Shown piece by piece: positions 22,780-31,812 of a DNA stretch of 64,000 nucleotides (position 1 is the stretch's first letter; the number at the start of each line of letters is the position of its first letter). Source of the DNA: Leeuwenhoekiella marinoflava DSM 3653 (lineage in GTDB: Bacteria > Bacteroidota > Bacteroidia > Flavobacteriales > Flavobacteriaceae); assembly GCF_900129005.1 (NCBI RefSeq), contig NZ_FQUN01000011.1, positions 66,767 to 130,766 of the forward strand, in the 5' to 3' direction. The notes under the pieces were generated by a model that did not search any database, was not told the origin of the DNA, and saw only the letters and a list, made by a program, of their open reading frames with translations. Both the position numbers and the translations under genes were made by a program.

Positions 22780-25620
22780 GTGTACAAAACCATCTTTTTT
22801 ATAACGCTAGTATTCAGCATAGAAACAAGTATTGCTCAGGAGATTCGCATTCGCGGAAATCTTAAAGACGCAACAACAGCTGCTGCTATTCCAGAGGTCG
22901 TGATCCGTATTTTAAAAACTGACTTAAGAACCTTAAGCAACGCAAACGGAAGCTTTGTGCTAGAAGGCAAGCTCCCGGAAGGAGATCAAACCTTAGTGTT
23001 CTCAAAACAAGGCTATCTCGAGCTTCGGTTACCGGTAATGCTACATACAGATCAAGACTTGTATTTAGAATACATTCCATTAGAAGTAGATCTCGCTGAG
23101 GCTAATCAAAATCTCACCTTGATCAGTCTTTCCGATATGCAGCTCAACGAAGATGAAGCAGCTCGTGACAATGTCGTTTCCGGACTTTTAGGTGCTACGA
23201 ATGATGTATTTAGTAATGCAGCGGCTTTTGACTTTAGCGCTACCTTTTTTCGGCCCCGTGGTTTGGACAGCAAGTACAGCAGGGTGCTTATAAACGGTAT
23301 TGAACTCAACAAATTCAACACCGGAAGACCGCAATGGAGCAATTGGGGCGGACTCAACGACGTGATGCGCAATCGGGAGTTCAGTCAGGGAATTGCTGCT
23401 AATGACTATACTTTTGGTGGTCCCGCAGGTACACTTCATTTTAATATGCAAGCCTCATCCTATCGCCGTGGTGGTCGAATCTCGTATGCGTATGCTAACC
23501 GCACCTATACCGGCAGAGCAATGGCAAGTTACACTAGCGGAGTCACCCAATCAAATTGGGCATATTCCGTTTTAGCTTCACGCCGCTTTGGACAACAAGG
23601 CTATGTTGACGGGACACTTTATGATGCCAATTCGCTATTTATTGGGATTGAAAAAATCCTTTCAGAACAACACAGCCTCAACTTGTCGGTATTGTATACG
23701 CCCAATCGCCGCGGAAGAGGCACTGCACTAACTCAGGAACTCATCGATCTAAAAGGAAACAGATACAATCCCAATTGGGGATTTCAAAATGGCGAGCTGC
23801 GCAATGCCCGACTCAGAGAGATCCAAGAGCCTGTTGCTATTTTGACGCATAACTGGAAGCTTCATAAAGAAAGTACCTTGACAAGCAGTTTGGCCTATCA
23901 GTGGGGAAAAACAACAAACTCACGCATCGATTACACCGGAAGTACGCTTGTGATCAATTCTAACGGTCAGGAAAGTTTTTTAGGCGGTTCCCGCAATCCT
24001 GCACCCAATTATTACCAGAATTTACCCAGTTATTTCCTACGGTTTGAAAACCCCACAGCTGCACACTATCAACAAGCTTATTTAGCTCAAGAAGAATTTA
24101 CAGCAAAGGGTCAGTTGGATTGGGATGCTTTGTATGAAGCCAATCAAACCGCTGCAGCAACCGGACTCAACACCATTTACGCCGTACAAAATGATGTAAA
24201 CCGAGATCGCTTAATTCAAGCCTCAAGTATATTACATACCCGTTTTTCTGAACATCTTGATCTGGATGCTCGTATTGGAATTTCTCAGTTGAACAGCGAG
24301 AATTATGCAGAACTTGACGATCTATTAGGTGGAAGTGTCTGGCTCGATATAGACAGTTTTGCAGAAGATGATAATACCACCGGAGGCGATCTCGCACAAA
24401 GCGACCTACAGCATCGCAACAGACTGGTTACTGCAGGAGATCGTTACAAATACAATTATTCGATTAACGCTTTTAAAGCTTCCGCGTTTGCACAACTTCA
24501 AGGTACTTACAACCACTTTGATTACTATACTGCTCTGCAAATTGCGCAAACCAACTATCATCGAGAAGGTTTGTATGAAAACGGATATTATCCCGGTGCA
24601 GAATCCTTAGGCAAAAGTGAAGCAGCAGATTTTACGACTCTCGATGCCAAAGGTGGATTCACGTATAAATTCAACGGGAAACATTTCGCACAATTCAACG
24701 CCGGATTTCTGGCTCAACCGCCTACTACAAACACGGTATTTACCAATGCCAGGCAAAACAATGCTGTTATAAAAAACCCTTCCGCAGAAAATATACTGAG
24801 TTTGGATGCCAGTTACATTTACCGAAGTGCATCGCTTAAAGCACGATTAACAGGCTACTATCTCAACTTTACCAACGGAAGCGAAGTCTCGTATTTCTAC
24901 ACGCAGTCTTTACAAAATCCCGCAATAGAAAACGGTAATGCTCTGGTACAAGAAATCACGACCGATATCTCCCGTCAGAACTTAGGGATTGAACTGGGTG
25001 CCGAATTCAAAGTACTGCCTACCCTCTCATTTAAAGCTGCAGCTGCCCTAAGTCAAAACACCTATACAAACGATCCCAAGGTTTATTACACGACTACCTT
25101 AGCTGAGGAGCCTATCGCCTTTGGCGATGGGTATGTTAAACTTAAAAATTATCACGTTTCCGGCGGACCAGAGCAGGCATTGCAAATAGGTTTTGATTAT
25201 CGCGATCCGGATTTCTGGTGGCTGGGCGGCAGTTTAAATCGGTTTACAAATGCCTATGTCGATGTGAGTTATCTGCGCCGGTCTGCTGCTTTCAGCTCAG
25301 ATTATGACGGACTCCCGTTAACTGATTACAATCCTGAAATTGCAAAACAATTGCTTCAACAAGAACAACTCGACTCCTATTATTTAATCAATCTCGTGGG
25401 TGGAAAATCGTGGCGCATAAAAGACTATACCCTTGGCTTTTTTGCTTTGGTCAATAATCTGTTGAACACGCGGTATAAAACCGGTGGTTTTGAAGATTCC
25501 CGTATCGGCGATTACCGAAGCCTTCAGGAGGAACAAAATAGGGGAACTCCCTTGTTTGGAAACCGCTACTTTTTAGGCTACGGAACAACAGTTTACGCCA
25601 ATTTTTACATTCGATTTTAA
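22780..25620 (+). CDS. TonB-dependent outer-membrane receptor
   Basis: 946 residues, starting at GTG (22780); the first internal ATG would remove the signal peptide (MYKTIFFITLVFSIETSIAQ). After it comes a carboxypeptidase-regulatory-like beta domain (about 22-95: 'IRGNLKDATTAAAIPEVVIRI...NGSFVLEGKLPEG..TLVFSKQGY'), then a plug-like domain ('FFRPRGLDSKYSRVLINGIELNK') and a long barrel ending in an aromatic residue (YANFYIRF). This is the SusC-like receptor build. The neighbours (a secreted nuclease and a DUF5689 lipoprotein) make a nucleic-acid- or phosphate-related ligand plausible. Confidence 0.88.
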   Translation: MYKTIFFITLVFSIETSIAQEIRIRGNLKDATTAAAIPEVVIRILKTDLRTLSNANGSFVLEGKLPEGDQTLVFSKQGYLELRLPVMLHTDQDLYLEYIPLEVDLAEANQNLTLISLSDMQLNEDEAARDNVVSGLLGATNDVFSNAAAFDFSATFFRPRGLDSKYSRVLINGIELNKFNTGRPQWSNWGGLNDVMRNREFSQGIAANDYTFGGPAGTLHFNMQASSYRRGGRISYAYANRTYTGRAMASYTSGVTQSNWAYSVLASRRFGQQGYVDGTLYDANSLFIGIEKILSEQHSLNLSVLYTPNRRGRGTALTQELIDLKGNRYNPNWGFQNGELRNARLREIQEPVAILTHNWKLHKESTLTSSLAYQWGKTTNSRIDYTGSTLVINSNGQESFLGGSRNPAPNYYQNLPSYFLRFENPTAAHYQQAYLAQEEFTAKGQLDWDALYEANQTAAATGLNTIYAVQNDVNRDRLIQASSILHTRFSEHLDLDARIGISQLNSENYAELDDLLGGSVWLDIDSFAEDDNTTGGDLAQSDLQHRNRLVTAGDRYKYNYSINAFKASAFAQLQGTYNHFDYYTALQIAQTNYHREGLYENGYYPGAESLGKSEAADFTTLDAKGGFTYKFNGKHFAQFNAGFLAQPPTTNTVFTNARQNNAVIKNPSAENILSLDASYIYRSASLKARLTGYYLNFTNGSEVSYFYTQSLQNPAIENGNALVQEITTDISRQNLGIELGAEFKVLPTLSFKAAAALSQNTYTNDPKVYYTTTLAEEPIAFGDGYVKLKNYHVSGGPEQALQIGFDYRDPDFWWLGGSLNRFTNAYVDVSYLRRSAAFSSDYDGLPLTDYNPEIAKQLLQQEQLDSYYLINLVGGKSWRIKDYTLGFFALVNNLLNTRYKTGGFEDSRIGDYRSLQEEQNRGTPLFGNRYFLGYGTTVYANFYIRF

Positions 25621-25640
25621 TAGTCCGCTTTAGCGGAAGC
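25621..25640. repeat. Mini-palindrome between receptor and DUF5689 gene
   Basis: TCCGC-TTTA-GCGGA forms a 5-bp GC stem directly after the receptor stop codon. There is no T-tract, so it is more likely an mRNA-stabilising or attenuating hairpin than a terminator. Confidence 0.4.
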
Positions 25641-25655
25641 AAAAATAAAAGCATT

Positions 25656-27062
25656 ATGAAAACACGTTCCTTTTTAAGTTTTATACTCCTTTTTAGCACA
25701 CTGAGCTGTGTCACCAATGAATTTGAGGTCCCGGATACGTCCACAACAGCAGTCATTCCGGAAGGTACAGAAGTAAGCATCACATCTGTGATCAATAATC
25801 TTACACAGAGCACAGAACCCATTATAGAGTATGAAGATTCAGACACCTACCTCACCGGTTATGTAATTAGCAGTGATGTTGCCGGTAATTTTTACCACGA
25901 ACTGGTCATACAAGATGCTGCTGAGAATCCACAGCGTGGAATCACGATTCAGCTGAATCAAAACGCCATCTACACCGTATTTGAACCCGGTCGTAAAGTC
26001 TATGTCTATCTTGACGAGCTCGCCGCTACTACTGAAAATGGAATTGTACAGTTGGGTGTACGAGACGGCAACGGAATAACTGAAATTCCGAATTCCTTAA
26101 TTGGCAAACACGTACTACGAACACCTGAAGTTGCCACACTAGTCCCATTACCTATTTCAATCACTGACTTTTCTGAAGCGTATGAGAACTTGTTGATCAG
26201 TCTTGAAAATGCACAGTTTAATCGGGATGAGGTTTTAGACGAATCTATAAAAACATTTGCCGGTGAAGTGACCGATGAATTTGACGGTATCCGGTTGTTA
26301 GAAACCTGTGATACAAAAGGCAGAACATTGGTAAGCACCAGTACGTTTGCTAAGTTTAAATCCGTCGAACTTCCCACGGGAAGCGGAAACATTCAGGGGA
26401 TATTGAGTCGGGATTTTTACGATGATTTTTACATCATTCGCATCAACACTACGGCGGCTCTTAGTTTCACCAATACCCAGCGGTGTGATCCTGATGAACT
26501 CAAATGCGGTCTTGCAGAAGTTCCGGGAGCAACACTTCTTTTTGAAGATGACTTTAGCGAGCAATCTCGTAACAATCCCATAGAAGGAAACGGTTGGACT
26601 AATTTTATAGAGTATGGAATTCAGGCCTGGGAAGCCTATACCGCGAGTGGGAATAATGCTTCGCAGGGAGTTTCTGCACGTATAGACTCGTATCAATCTG
26701 GTGATGCACTGAGTGTTTGTTGGTTGGTCACACCGGCAATTGATTTAGCTTCTAACACCCATGTGAAAATCAGGTTTGAAACCAGCAGCAGCTTTGCAGA
26801 TGGTAGTGATCTTGAAATATTGTTCAGTTCAGATTGGGATGGGGATACAGCAACTATCACACAGGCTACCTGGCTTGTTCTGGGGGATGCTTTTGTAATT
26901 CGCAATCAGGATTTCTTTGGGGATTGGTACAGCTCGGGCATTGTAAATTTATCCTGTGCTACCGGCGAGACCGGCTATGTCGCTTTTAAATATACAGGCA
27001 GTACGCAGGATGACTTTGACGGCACCTATCAGCTTGACAACATAAGTATTACAGCAGACTAA
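25656..27062 (+). CDS. DUF5689 lipoprotein
   Basis: 468 residues. MKTRSFLSFILLFSTLSC is a lipoprotein signal with Cys18. Residues ~45-270 are a DUF5689 domain (OB-like: 'DTYLTGYVISSDVAGNFYHELVIQDAAENPQRGITIQLNQNAIYTVFEPGRKVYVYLD...LGV'), and the C-terminal ~170 residues a jelly-roll of the choice-of-anchor J kind ('DDFSEQSRNNPIEGNGWTNF', ending 'GTYQLDNISITAD'). It lies 35 bp after the receptor gene and is probably its surface-exposed partner, in the position SusD takes in other systems. DUF5689 proteins commonly accompany receptor and nuclease genes in flavobacteria. Confidence 0.85.
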   Translation: MKTRSFLSFILLFSTLSCVTNEFEVPDTSTTAVIPEGTEVSITSVINNLTQSTEPIIEYEDSDTYLTGYVISSDVAGNFYHELVIQDAAENPQRGITIQLNQNAIYTVFEPGRKVYVYLDELAATTENGIVQLGVRDGNGITEIPNSLIGKHVLRTPEVATLVPLPISITDFSEAYENLLISLENAQFNRDEVLDESIKTFAGEVTDEFDGIRLLETCDTKGRTLVSTSTFAKFKSVELPTGSGNIQGILSRDFYDDFYIIRINTTAALSFTNTQRCDPDELKCGLAEVPGATLLFEDDFSEQSRNNPIEGNGWTNFIEYGIQAWEAYTASGNNASQGVSARIDSYQSGDALSVCWLVTPAIDLASNTHVKIRFETSSSFADGSDLEILFSSDWDGDTATITQATWLVLGDAFVIRNQDFFGDWYSSGIVNLSCATGETGYVAFKYTGSTQDDFDGTYQLDNISITAD

Positions 27063-27103
27063 GCAATAAAAATGCTATTTTTAGGAATCTAAAACAGTAC
27101 ATT

Positions 27104-27763
27104 TTGATCAAAACTACCCTACTCAGTTTACTTTTTATTGGTTGTATTGCCTGTAATTCTAAAAAAGAAGCCCCTCAAAAACTCCAACAATTTACAACAG
27201 AACAAGCTCAACGCATAATGGCCGCAGACTCGATTACTCCGATGCGTGTCTTTAAAATCACCAAAGAAAGTGACTCGCTGTTGCTACGCACTCCTAGTGA
27301 ACAAGTAGTGGTAGATCCTAACGACACCATTCTTAAAAACCTCATCGATCGTATGTATGCTACGGTGCGGGACAGCCTTTCTTTAGGTGCCGGTATCGCC
27401 GCCCCACAAGTAGGAATTTTAAAAAAAATCGCTTGGGTACAACGTTTTGACAAAGAAGGTTTTCCTTTTGAAGTCATTATCAATCCTGTCATCAAACAGT
27501 ATTCTAAAAAGAAACAAGATTGCCCCGAAGGTTGCCTGTCTATTCCCGGTCGTCGCGATACATTATCATCCAGAGCTTATGCAATTCTTGTAGAATATGA
27601 TAAGCCTGATGCTTCTCATGAAATAGAAATGGTTGAAGATTTTACGGCGGTAATTTTTCAGCATGAAATTGATCACCTCAACGGTATTTTATACCTCGAT
27701 CATTTAAAACAAGAAGTAAAAGATGCCCAAGGCCTGATGACCTTAGATAGCCTTTCGAATTAA
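27104..27763 (+). CDS. def: Lipoprotein-type peptide deformylase
   Basis: 219 residues starting at TTG (27104). The N-terminus is a lipoprotein signal (MIKTTLLSLLFIGCIAC, Cys17), then ~45 linker residues, then a complete peptide deformylase core: motif I GAGIAAPQVG (95-104), motif II EGCLS (metal Cys144), motif III QHEIDH (His187, Glu188, His191). All catalytic residues are present. Cytoplasmic deformylase removes formyl groups from nascent proteins; an exported copy cannot do so, so this may act on formyl-peptides or another amide in the envelope. Alternatively translation may begin elsewhere, but no ATG precedes motif I except at codons 39, 47 and 84. Confidence 0.85.
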   Translation: MIKTTLLSLLFIGCIACNSKKEAPQKLQQFTTEQAQRIMAADSITPMRVFKITKESDSLLLRTPSEQVVVDPNDTILKNLIDRMYATVRDSLSLGAGIAAPQVGILKKIAWVQRFDKEGFPFEVIINPVIKQYSKKKQDCPEGCLSIPGRRDTLSSRAYAILVEYDKPDASHEIEMVEDFTAVIFQHEIDHLNGILYLDHLKQEVKDAQGLMTLDSLSN

Positions 27764-27836
27764 AATACCGGTTAACGGGTATAAAACTTCTCATGCGCTT
27801 TCTTTAAATTTAAATCTAACTAAAAATGAATTCAAT

Positions 27837-28400
27837 ATGTCACTTGATTACGATGGAATAGAAGGACTTGTTTATCTTGGAAACGGCTCTGAAAAGTATC
27901 AACAATTAGTTTATGCATCATCACTTTACGGAACCTTTTTTGCTGTTTACGGAAATTTTAAAGTCGAAGATAATGGTTCAGATGGTTTAAAAATAGCCAG
28001 GGCTACTTTCAGATTGGTGAATTATAAAGGAATATTAGACATTGGTTTACGCAAGGTTAAGTTCAACAAGGAACGTCAAGAATGTGAATTAAAAATTCAG
28101 GCACTTAAACAAAGTAAGGAATGTACCTTAGAAAATTTTGTAATTGATCCTACAGAAAAACTGAGGTTTATAAGAAACTTATCTAAAGTTTCCAGCAAAG
28201 AAAAATATATTCACGATGATGAGTTTTATTACAGAGATGGGGATTTTAAGATGAACAAACCCCCTTATGACTTACTCAATAACGACAATTGTGGTGATAT
28301 CGAGAAATGCATACAAAGTAAAGTGCCTTACGAACTTGACGCAATAGATAAAGCTCCCGGCGGACGCTGTATGCTATCAGAACTTAAAGTTTTGATTTAA
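27837..28400 (+). CDS. Hypothetical protein
   Basis: 187 residues, no signal peptide or membrane span. It begins 'MSLDYDGIEGLVYLGNGSEKYQQLVYASSLYGTFFAVYGNF' and contains 'PGGRCMLSELKVLI' at the end. I recognise no family. The stop overlaps the first base of the histidine kinase ATG, so it is the first gene of the kinase-regulator operon and may be a regulator or input protein, but that is only suggested by position. Confidence 0.6.
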   Translation: MSLDYDGIEGLVYLGNGSEKYQQLVYASSLYGTFFAVYGNFKVEDNGSDGLKIARATFRLVNYKGILDIGLRKVKFNKERQECELKIQALKQSKECTLENFVIDPTEKLRFIRNLSKVSSKEKYIHDDEFYYRDGDFKMNKPPYDLLNNDNCGDIEKCIQSKVPYELDAIDKAPGGRCMLSELKVLI

Positions 28401-30262
28401 TGATTCGTTTGCTGCCTAAACTTTTTTGCTTTTTAGTATTTAGTCTTTCATTTGGGCAGCAAACCAAAAATTCTAAGTTTAATGCCTATTTCCAGTTTTT
28501 AAAGGAACTTGAAAATCAAAAAGCGATCTCCCAAATCAGCGGGGTTAAGGACACCATATATAGTGTGCCGCTTAAAACTTTTGCAAATATCACCTATCAG
28601 GGTTTTACCGGTGATGCTTCAGAATACCAGCAACTTTGCAGAGAACGAGAAAGCAAAAATCCTTTTTTAAATACAATCTACCTGCTCAACACCGGGTATT
28701 TTGAATTTTACTTTTCGCAAGATCGCACAGCAGCCTACCCCTATTTTTATGCTGCATTAAAGAGTGCAGCTATTACGAAGTATAAACCCCTTCAACGTCG
28801 TGTATTACGTGCTATTTTACAATATTTTCATCATGAAATTGCCCGAAATAACAATAATTATCAGGTTTTTTTAGATCAATATAAAGATCTTATTGAGGAT
28901 ATTCACGATCAGGTTTATTTTCAAGTTTATGAAGTGATTTTTTATTCTTCGGTACTAGAGATCAAATCGGTTTATCATAAAAAAGCAGCTCAATTAGAGA
29001 GTTTAATTCCGCAGCTTGAAACCAATTGTAAACTCTTACCAAAGCTTTACTTAGAAGTCGCTTTATTTTATGAATTGAATGAGAAGTATGATAAGTCTGC
29101 CACGTTTTATCAAAAGGTTTTTAATGAAGGAAAAAACATTCCTTATTATACTGACAGTCGGTTTTCTGCAATGACAAAGTTGGCCTATCTGGAACATCTA
29201 AAAGGAAAATCTAATCTTGCAATTGAAAAGCTAAAAGAAGTTGCGTGTTGCTATAATCCACAAGATTCTTTAAAAAACACTTTTTTTGTTGAATATTATC
29301 TTTCTAAGTTTTACGAAGCTATACAAGAAGATTCATTGGCTTTAGCGCATTACAAAGCCCATGTTGAAGCCGGACATAACATCAACTTCAGGGATAATAC
29401 TTTAGAAATATCCCGACTTCAGGTTGAGCTAGAAACCGAAAAAAAAGCTAATGATCTATTGCTAGAAAGGCAAGCTAAAAAGCGCTTTCTGCTAATTACT
29501 CTAGGACTTTTGGCGCTGCTTTTTATTCTAATTCTTATTGGTTATCTAGTCATCACAAACAGCAAAAAACGGCGTAAACTGGCTGAACAACAAAATGAAC
29601 TGGAGAAAGAACGCGTAAAAAACCTGTTAAAAGAGCAAGAACTTGCCAGTGTAGATGCGATGATTGCAGGTCAGGAAAAAGAACGCACCCGTATTGCCGG
29701 TGAATTGCACGATGACTTGGGCGCTTTAATGACTAACGTCCGCCTTCATTTTGAGTCTTTAAAGTCTTCGAGAGCTCCAGATCTTTTTGAAAAGACCGAT
29801 GAGCTTCTAAACGAAGCCTATCAAAAAGTACGAAGCATCGCTCACGCTAAAAATTCTGGAGTTATCGCCAATCAAGGCTTGCTTAAAGCGGTAAAAGAAT
29901 TGGCTCAAAAAGTTTCCCAGTTAAACGGACTCGAAATTGAAGTGGTAGATCACGGGATGACCAATCGTTTAGAAAACACTCTTGAAATCAGCATCTTTAG
30001 AATCATACAAGAATTAATCACCAACATCATCAAACATGCTCAGGCTAACAGCGTGACTATTCATCTTATCAATCACGGTGACACGTTAAATATTATGGTT
30101 GAAGATGATGGGGTCGGCTTTGAAACACGACACGTAATTAAAAGATCATTAGGTATGGGAATCAGCAATATAGACCGCCGCGTAGAACATTTAAATGGTA
30201 GCTTAACACTAGAGTCTGAACCCGGAAAAGGAACCACAGTTATAATAGATATACCCTTATGA
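28400..30262 (+). CDS. Sensor histidine kinase with periplasmic TPRs (NarL-type partner)
   Basis: 620 residues. A signal peptide (MIRLLPKLFCFLVFSLSFGQQ) is followed by ~330 helical residues of TPR character, one membrane span (about 364-388) and a cytoplasmic coiled coil. The HisKA_3 dimerisation box reads 'EKERTRIAGELHDDLGALM' with the phosphorylated His at about 436; the HATPase part shows 'IIQELITNIIKHAQA', 'VEDDGVGF' and 'GMGISNIDRRVEHLNG'. It overlaps the response-regulator gene by 4 bases (ATGA). The TPR sensor suggests detection of a protein or peptide in the periplasm. Confidence 0.92.
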   Translation: MIRLLPKLFCFLVFSLSFGQQTKNSKFNAYFQFLKELENQKAISQISGVKDTIYSVPLKTFANITYQGFTGDASEYQQLCRERESKNPFLNTIYLLNTGYFEFYFSQDRTAAYPYFYAALKSAAITKYKPLQRRVLRAILQYFHHEIARNNNNYQVFLDQYKDLIEDIHDQVYFQVYEVIFYSSVLEIKSVYHKKAAQLESLIPQLETNCKLLPKLYLEVALFYELNEKYDKSATFYQKVFNEGKNIPYYTDSRFSAMTKLAYLEHLKGKSNLAIEKLKEVACCYNPQDSLKNTFFVEYYLSKFYEAIQEDSLALAHYKAHVEAGHNINFRDNTLEISRLQVELETEKKANDLLLERQAKKRFLLITLGLLALLFILILIGYLVITNSKKRRKLAEQQNELEKERVKNLLKEQELASVDAMIAGQEKERTRIAGELHDDLGALMTNVRLHFESLKSSRAPDLFEKTDELLNEAYQKVRSIAHAKNSGVIANQGLLKAVKELAQKVSQLNGLEIEVVDHGMTNRLENTLEISIFRIIQELITNIIKHAQANSVTIHLINHGDTLNIMVEDDGVGFETRHVIKRSLGMGISNIDRRVEHLNGSLTLESEPGKGTTVIIDIPL

Positions 30263-30885
30263 TACGATTAGGAATAGGTGAGGATCATCAGTCATTAATA
30301 GATGGCATTCAACTTCTTCTACAAGAAGAACCACACATAGAGCTTGTTTGCAGTGCAAATAATGGAGAACAATTAGTTGAAGTTGTACGTAAATACCAGC
30401 CTGATGTACTTATTACCGACATACGCATGCCTAAAATGGATGGTATACAAGCTACAAAAACTATAAAAGAAGCATTTCCGGATATCGCTGTCATAGCCTT
30501 TACGATGTTTGATCAGAATGATGCTGTACAACAAATGCTTGATGCAGGTGCATCAGGGTATATTCTAAAAAATTCAAGTTTACAAACACTAAAGAAAGCA
30601 ATAGAAACTGTTGCTGCAGGAGAACGTTTTTTTGACTCACAAATTGATCAGAGTACCTTTAATTCAGAGAATAGTAGAACTTCTAAAAATGGTTTACTTA
30701 CTAAACGTCAACTTGAAATACTACGTCTTATCGCTCAAGGTAAAACCTCTCGTGAGATCGCAGATGATTTATTTATAGGGGTACATACTGTAGATACGCA
30801 TCGTAAAAACATGATGCGCATTTTAGAATTAAAAGGAAAAGGAGAACTTTTAAGATATGCGCTTGATAAAAAGTATGATTTCTAA
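30259..30885 (+). CDS. NarL/LuxR-type response regulator
   Basis: 208 residues. Receiver domain with 'GEDHQSLIDG' (acidic pair), 'DVLITDIRMPKMDG' (phospho-Asp), 'IAFTMF' (Thr) and 'GYILKNS' (Lys). C-terminal LuxR helix-turn-helix: 'LTKRQLEILRLIAQGKTSREIADDLFIGVHTVDTHRKNMMRIL'. All receiver residues are intact. Cognate partner of the upstream kinase by overlap. Target genes are not evident; the following 600 bp hold only a pseudogene. Confidence 0.93.
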   Translation: MIRLGIGEDHQSLIDGIQLLLQEEPHIELVCSANNGEQLVEVVRKYQPDVLITDIRMPKMDGIQATKTIKEAFPDIAVIAFTMFDQNDAVQQMLDAGASGYILKNSSLQTLKKAIETVAAGERFFDSQIDQSTFNSENSRTSKNGLLTKRQLEILRLIAQGKTSREIADDLFIGVHTVDTHRKNMMRILELKGKGELLRYALDKKYDF

Positions 30886-30890
30886 TTCTA

Positions 30891-31380
30891 AATAAATACA
30901 AACTTAAGCTGGCAATTTCTATCACAGATTTGGGAACTTTAAATTATGATAACAGTACGATTACTACATACAATGTAACCGGCACAGCAGACGCTCAAGA
31001 CTTTGAAGATGTAGAAACGGTTTAGATAAAAACTACTCAGTAATTAAAACCCTAGAAACCGTTAAAATAAAGCTACTTAGTGCCTTACATTTAATGGCAG
31101 ATTATCATTTGAAAACAAGTTCTACCTCAATTTACAGACTTCATTATCTCTGCTTTCAAAAGATAAAGAGCGCGCAAACCACATTACAAATACACTAACC
31201 CTATCTCCAAGATTAGAGCCTGAATGGTTTAGCGTTTATAGCCCTGTATGTGTAAAACAATATGCTGGTTTTGCTTGGGTTTTTGGCCTTAGGGCCGGCC
31301 CGTTAACCCTAGGCTCTGTCACTGCTATCACCAATTTAATCTCCTCAAACTCTAAGGCCGCAACGTCTATTTTAGCTTAA
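30891..31380 (+). pseudogene. Remnant of a DUF5723-type outer-membrane protein
   Basis: Fragments in changing frames read 'LAISITDLGTLNYDNSTITTYNVTGTADAQDFEDVETV' (stop at about 31025) and 'NHITNTLTLSPRLEPEWFSVYSPVCVKQYAGFAWVFGLRAGPLTLGSVTAITNLIS', ending at a stop at 31380. Both pieces match, from memory, the C-terminal third of flavobacterial DUF5723/conserved barrel proteins ('SFSVTDIG.I.W' and 'EPEWFS.Y.P.......G....G.R.GPL..GSG...TNL'). The N-terminal two thirds are gone and the frame is broken, so this is a decayed gene filling the gap between the response regulator and the DUF1456 gene. Confidence 0.65.
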
Positions 31381-31495
31381 AAATCCCTATTTCTCAATAA
31401 GACTTTATTTATTTCAATTAGCCATTCATTTTGAAAACGCTTCAGACATGCTGAAGTGTTTTTTATTTCTACCTTTACCCTCTAATATTTAGTAT

Positions 31496-31810
31496 ATGGC
31501 TTTATCTAACAACGATATCTTTAAAAAACTACGTGTAGCCCTTAAACTACGTGATGATGACATTGTAAAAATTTGTGCTTTAGTAGATTTTGCAGTGACT
31601 AAAAGTGAACTGGGTGCCATATTCAGAAAAGAAGACCACCCTAAATATGTAGCATGTGGCGATCAATTTCTACGGAATTTTCTTAACGGACTCGTCATTC
31701 ATATGCGCGGTCCTATGCCCGAAAAAAAAGCCGGTAAACCGGCCCTTAAAAAAGACGGGGATAAAAAGAAAAATAGTAAGAAGAAAGATTCTCCTAATAA
31801 AGCGGATTAA
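31496..31810 (+). CDS. DUF1456 family protein (YehS-like)
   Basis: 104 residues: one DUF1456 repeat 'LSNNDIFKKLRVALKLRDDDIVKICALVDFAVTKSELGAIFRKEDHPKYVACGDQFLRNFLNGLVIHMRG', then a lysine-rich tail. Escherichia coli YehS has two such repeats (about 156 residues), so this is a single-unit version with a basic extension. Function unknown; a nucleic-acid-associated role would fit the basic tail. Confidence 0.8.
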   Translation: MALSNNDIFKKLRVALKLRDDDIVKICALVDFAVTKSELGAIFRKEDHPKYVACGDQFLRNFLNGLVIHMRGPMPEKKAGKPALKKDGDKKKNSKKKDSPNKAD

Positions 31811-31812
31811 TC

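Noticed and set aside
23388-24610. Alternative-frame open stretches inside the TonB-dependent receptor gene
   Set aside because: Shadows with no domain features; the receptor frame is continuous.
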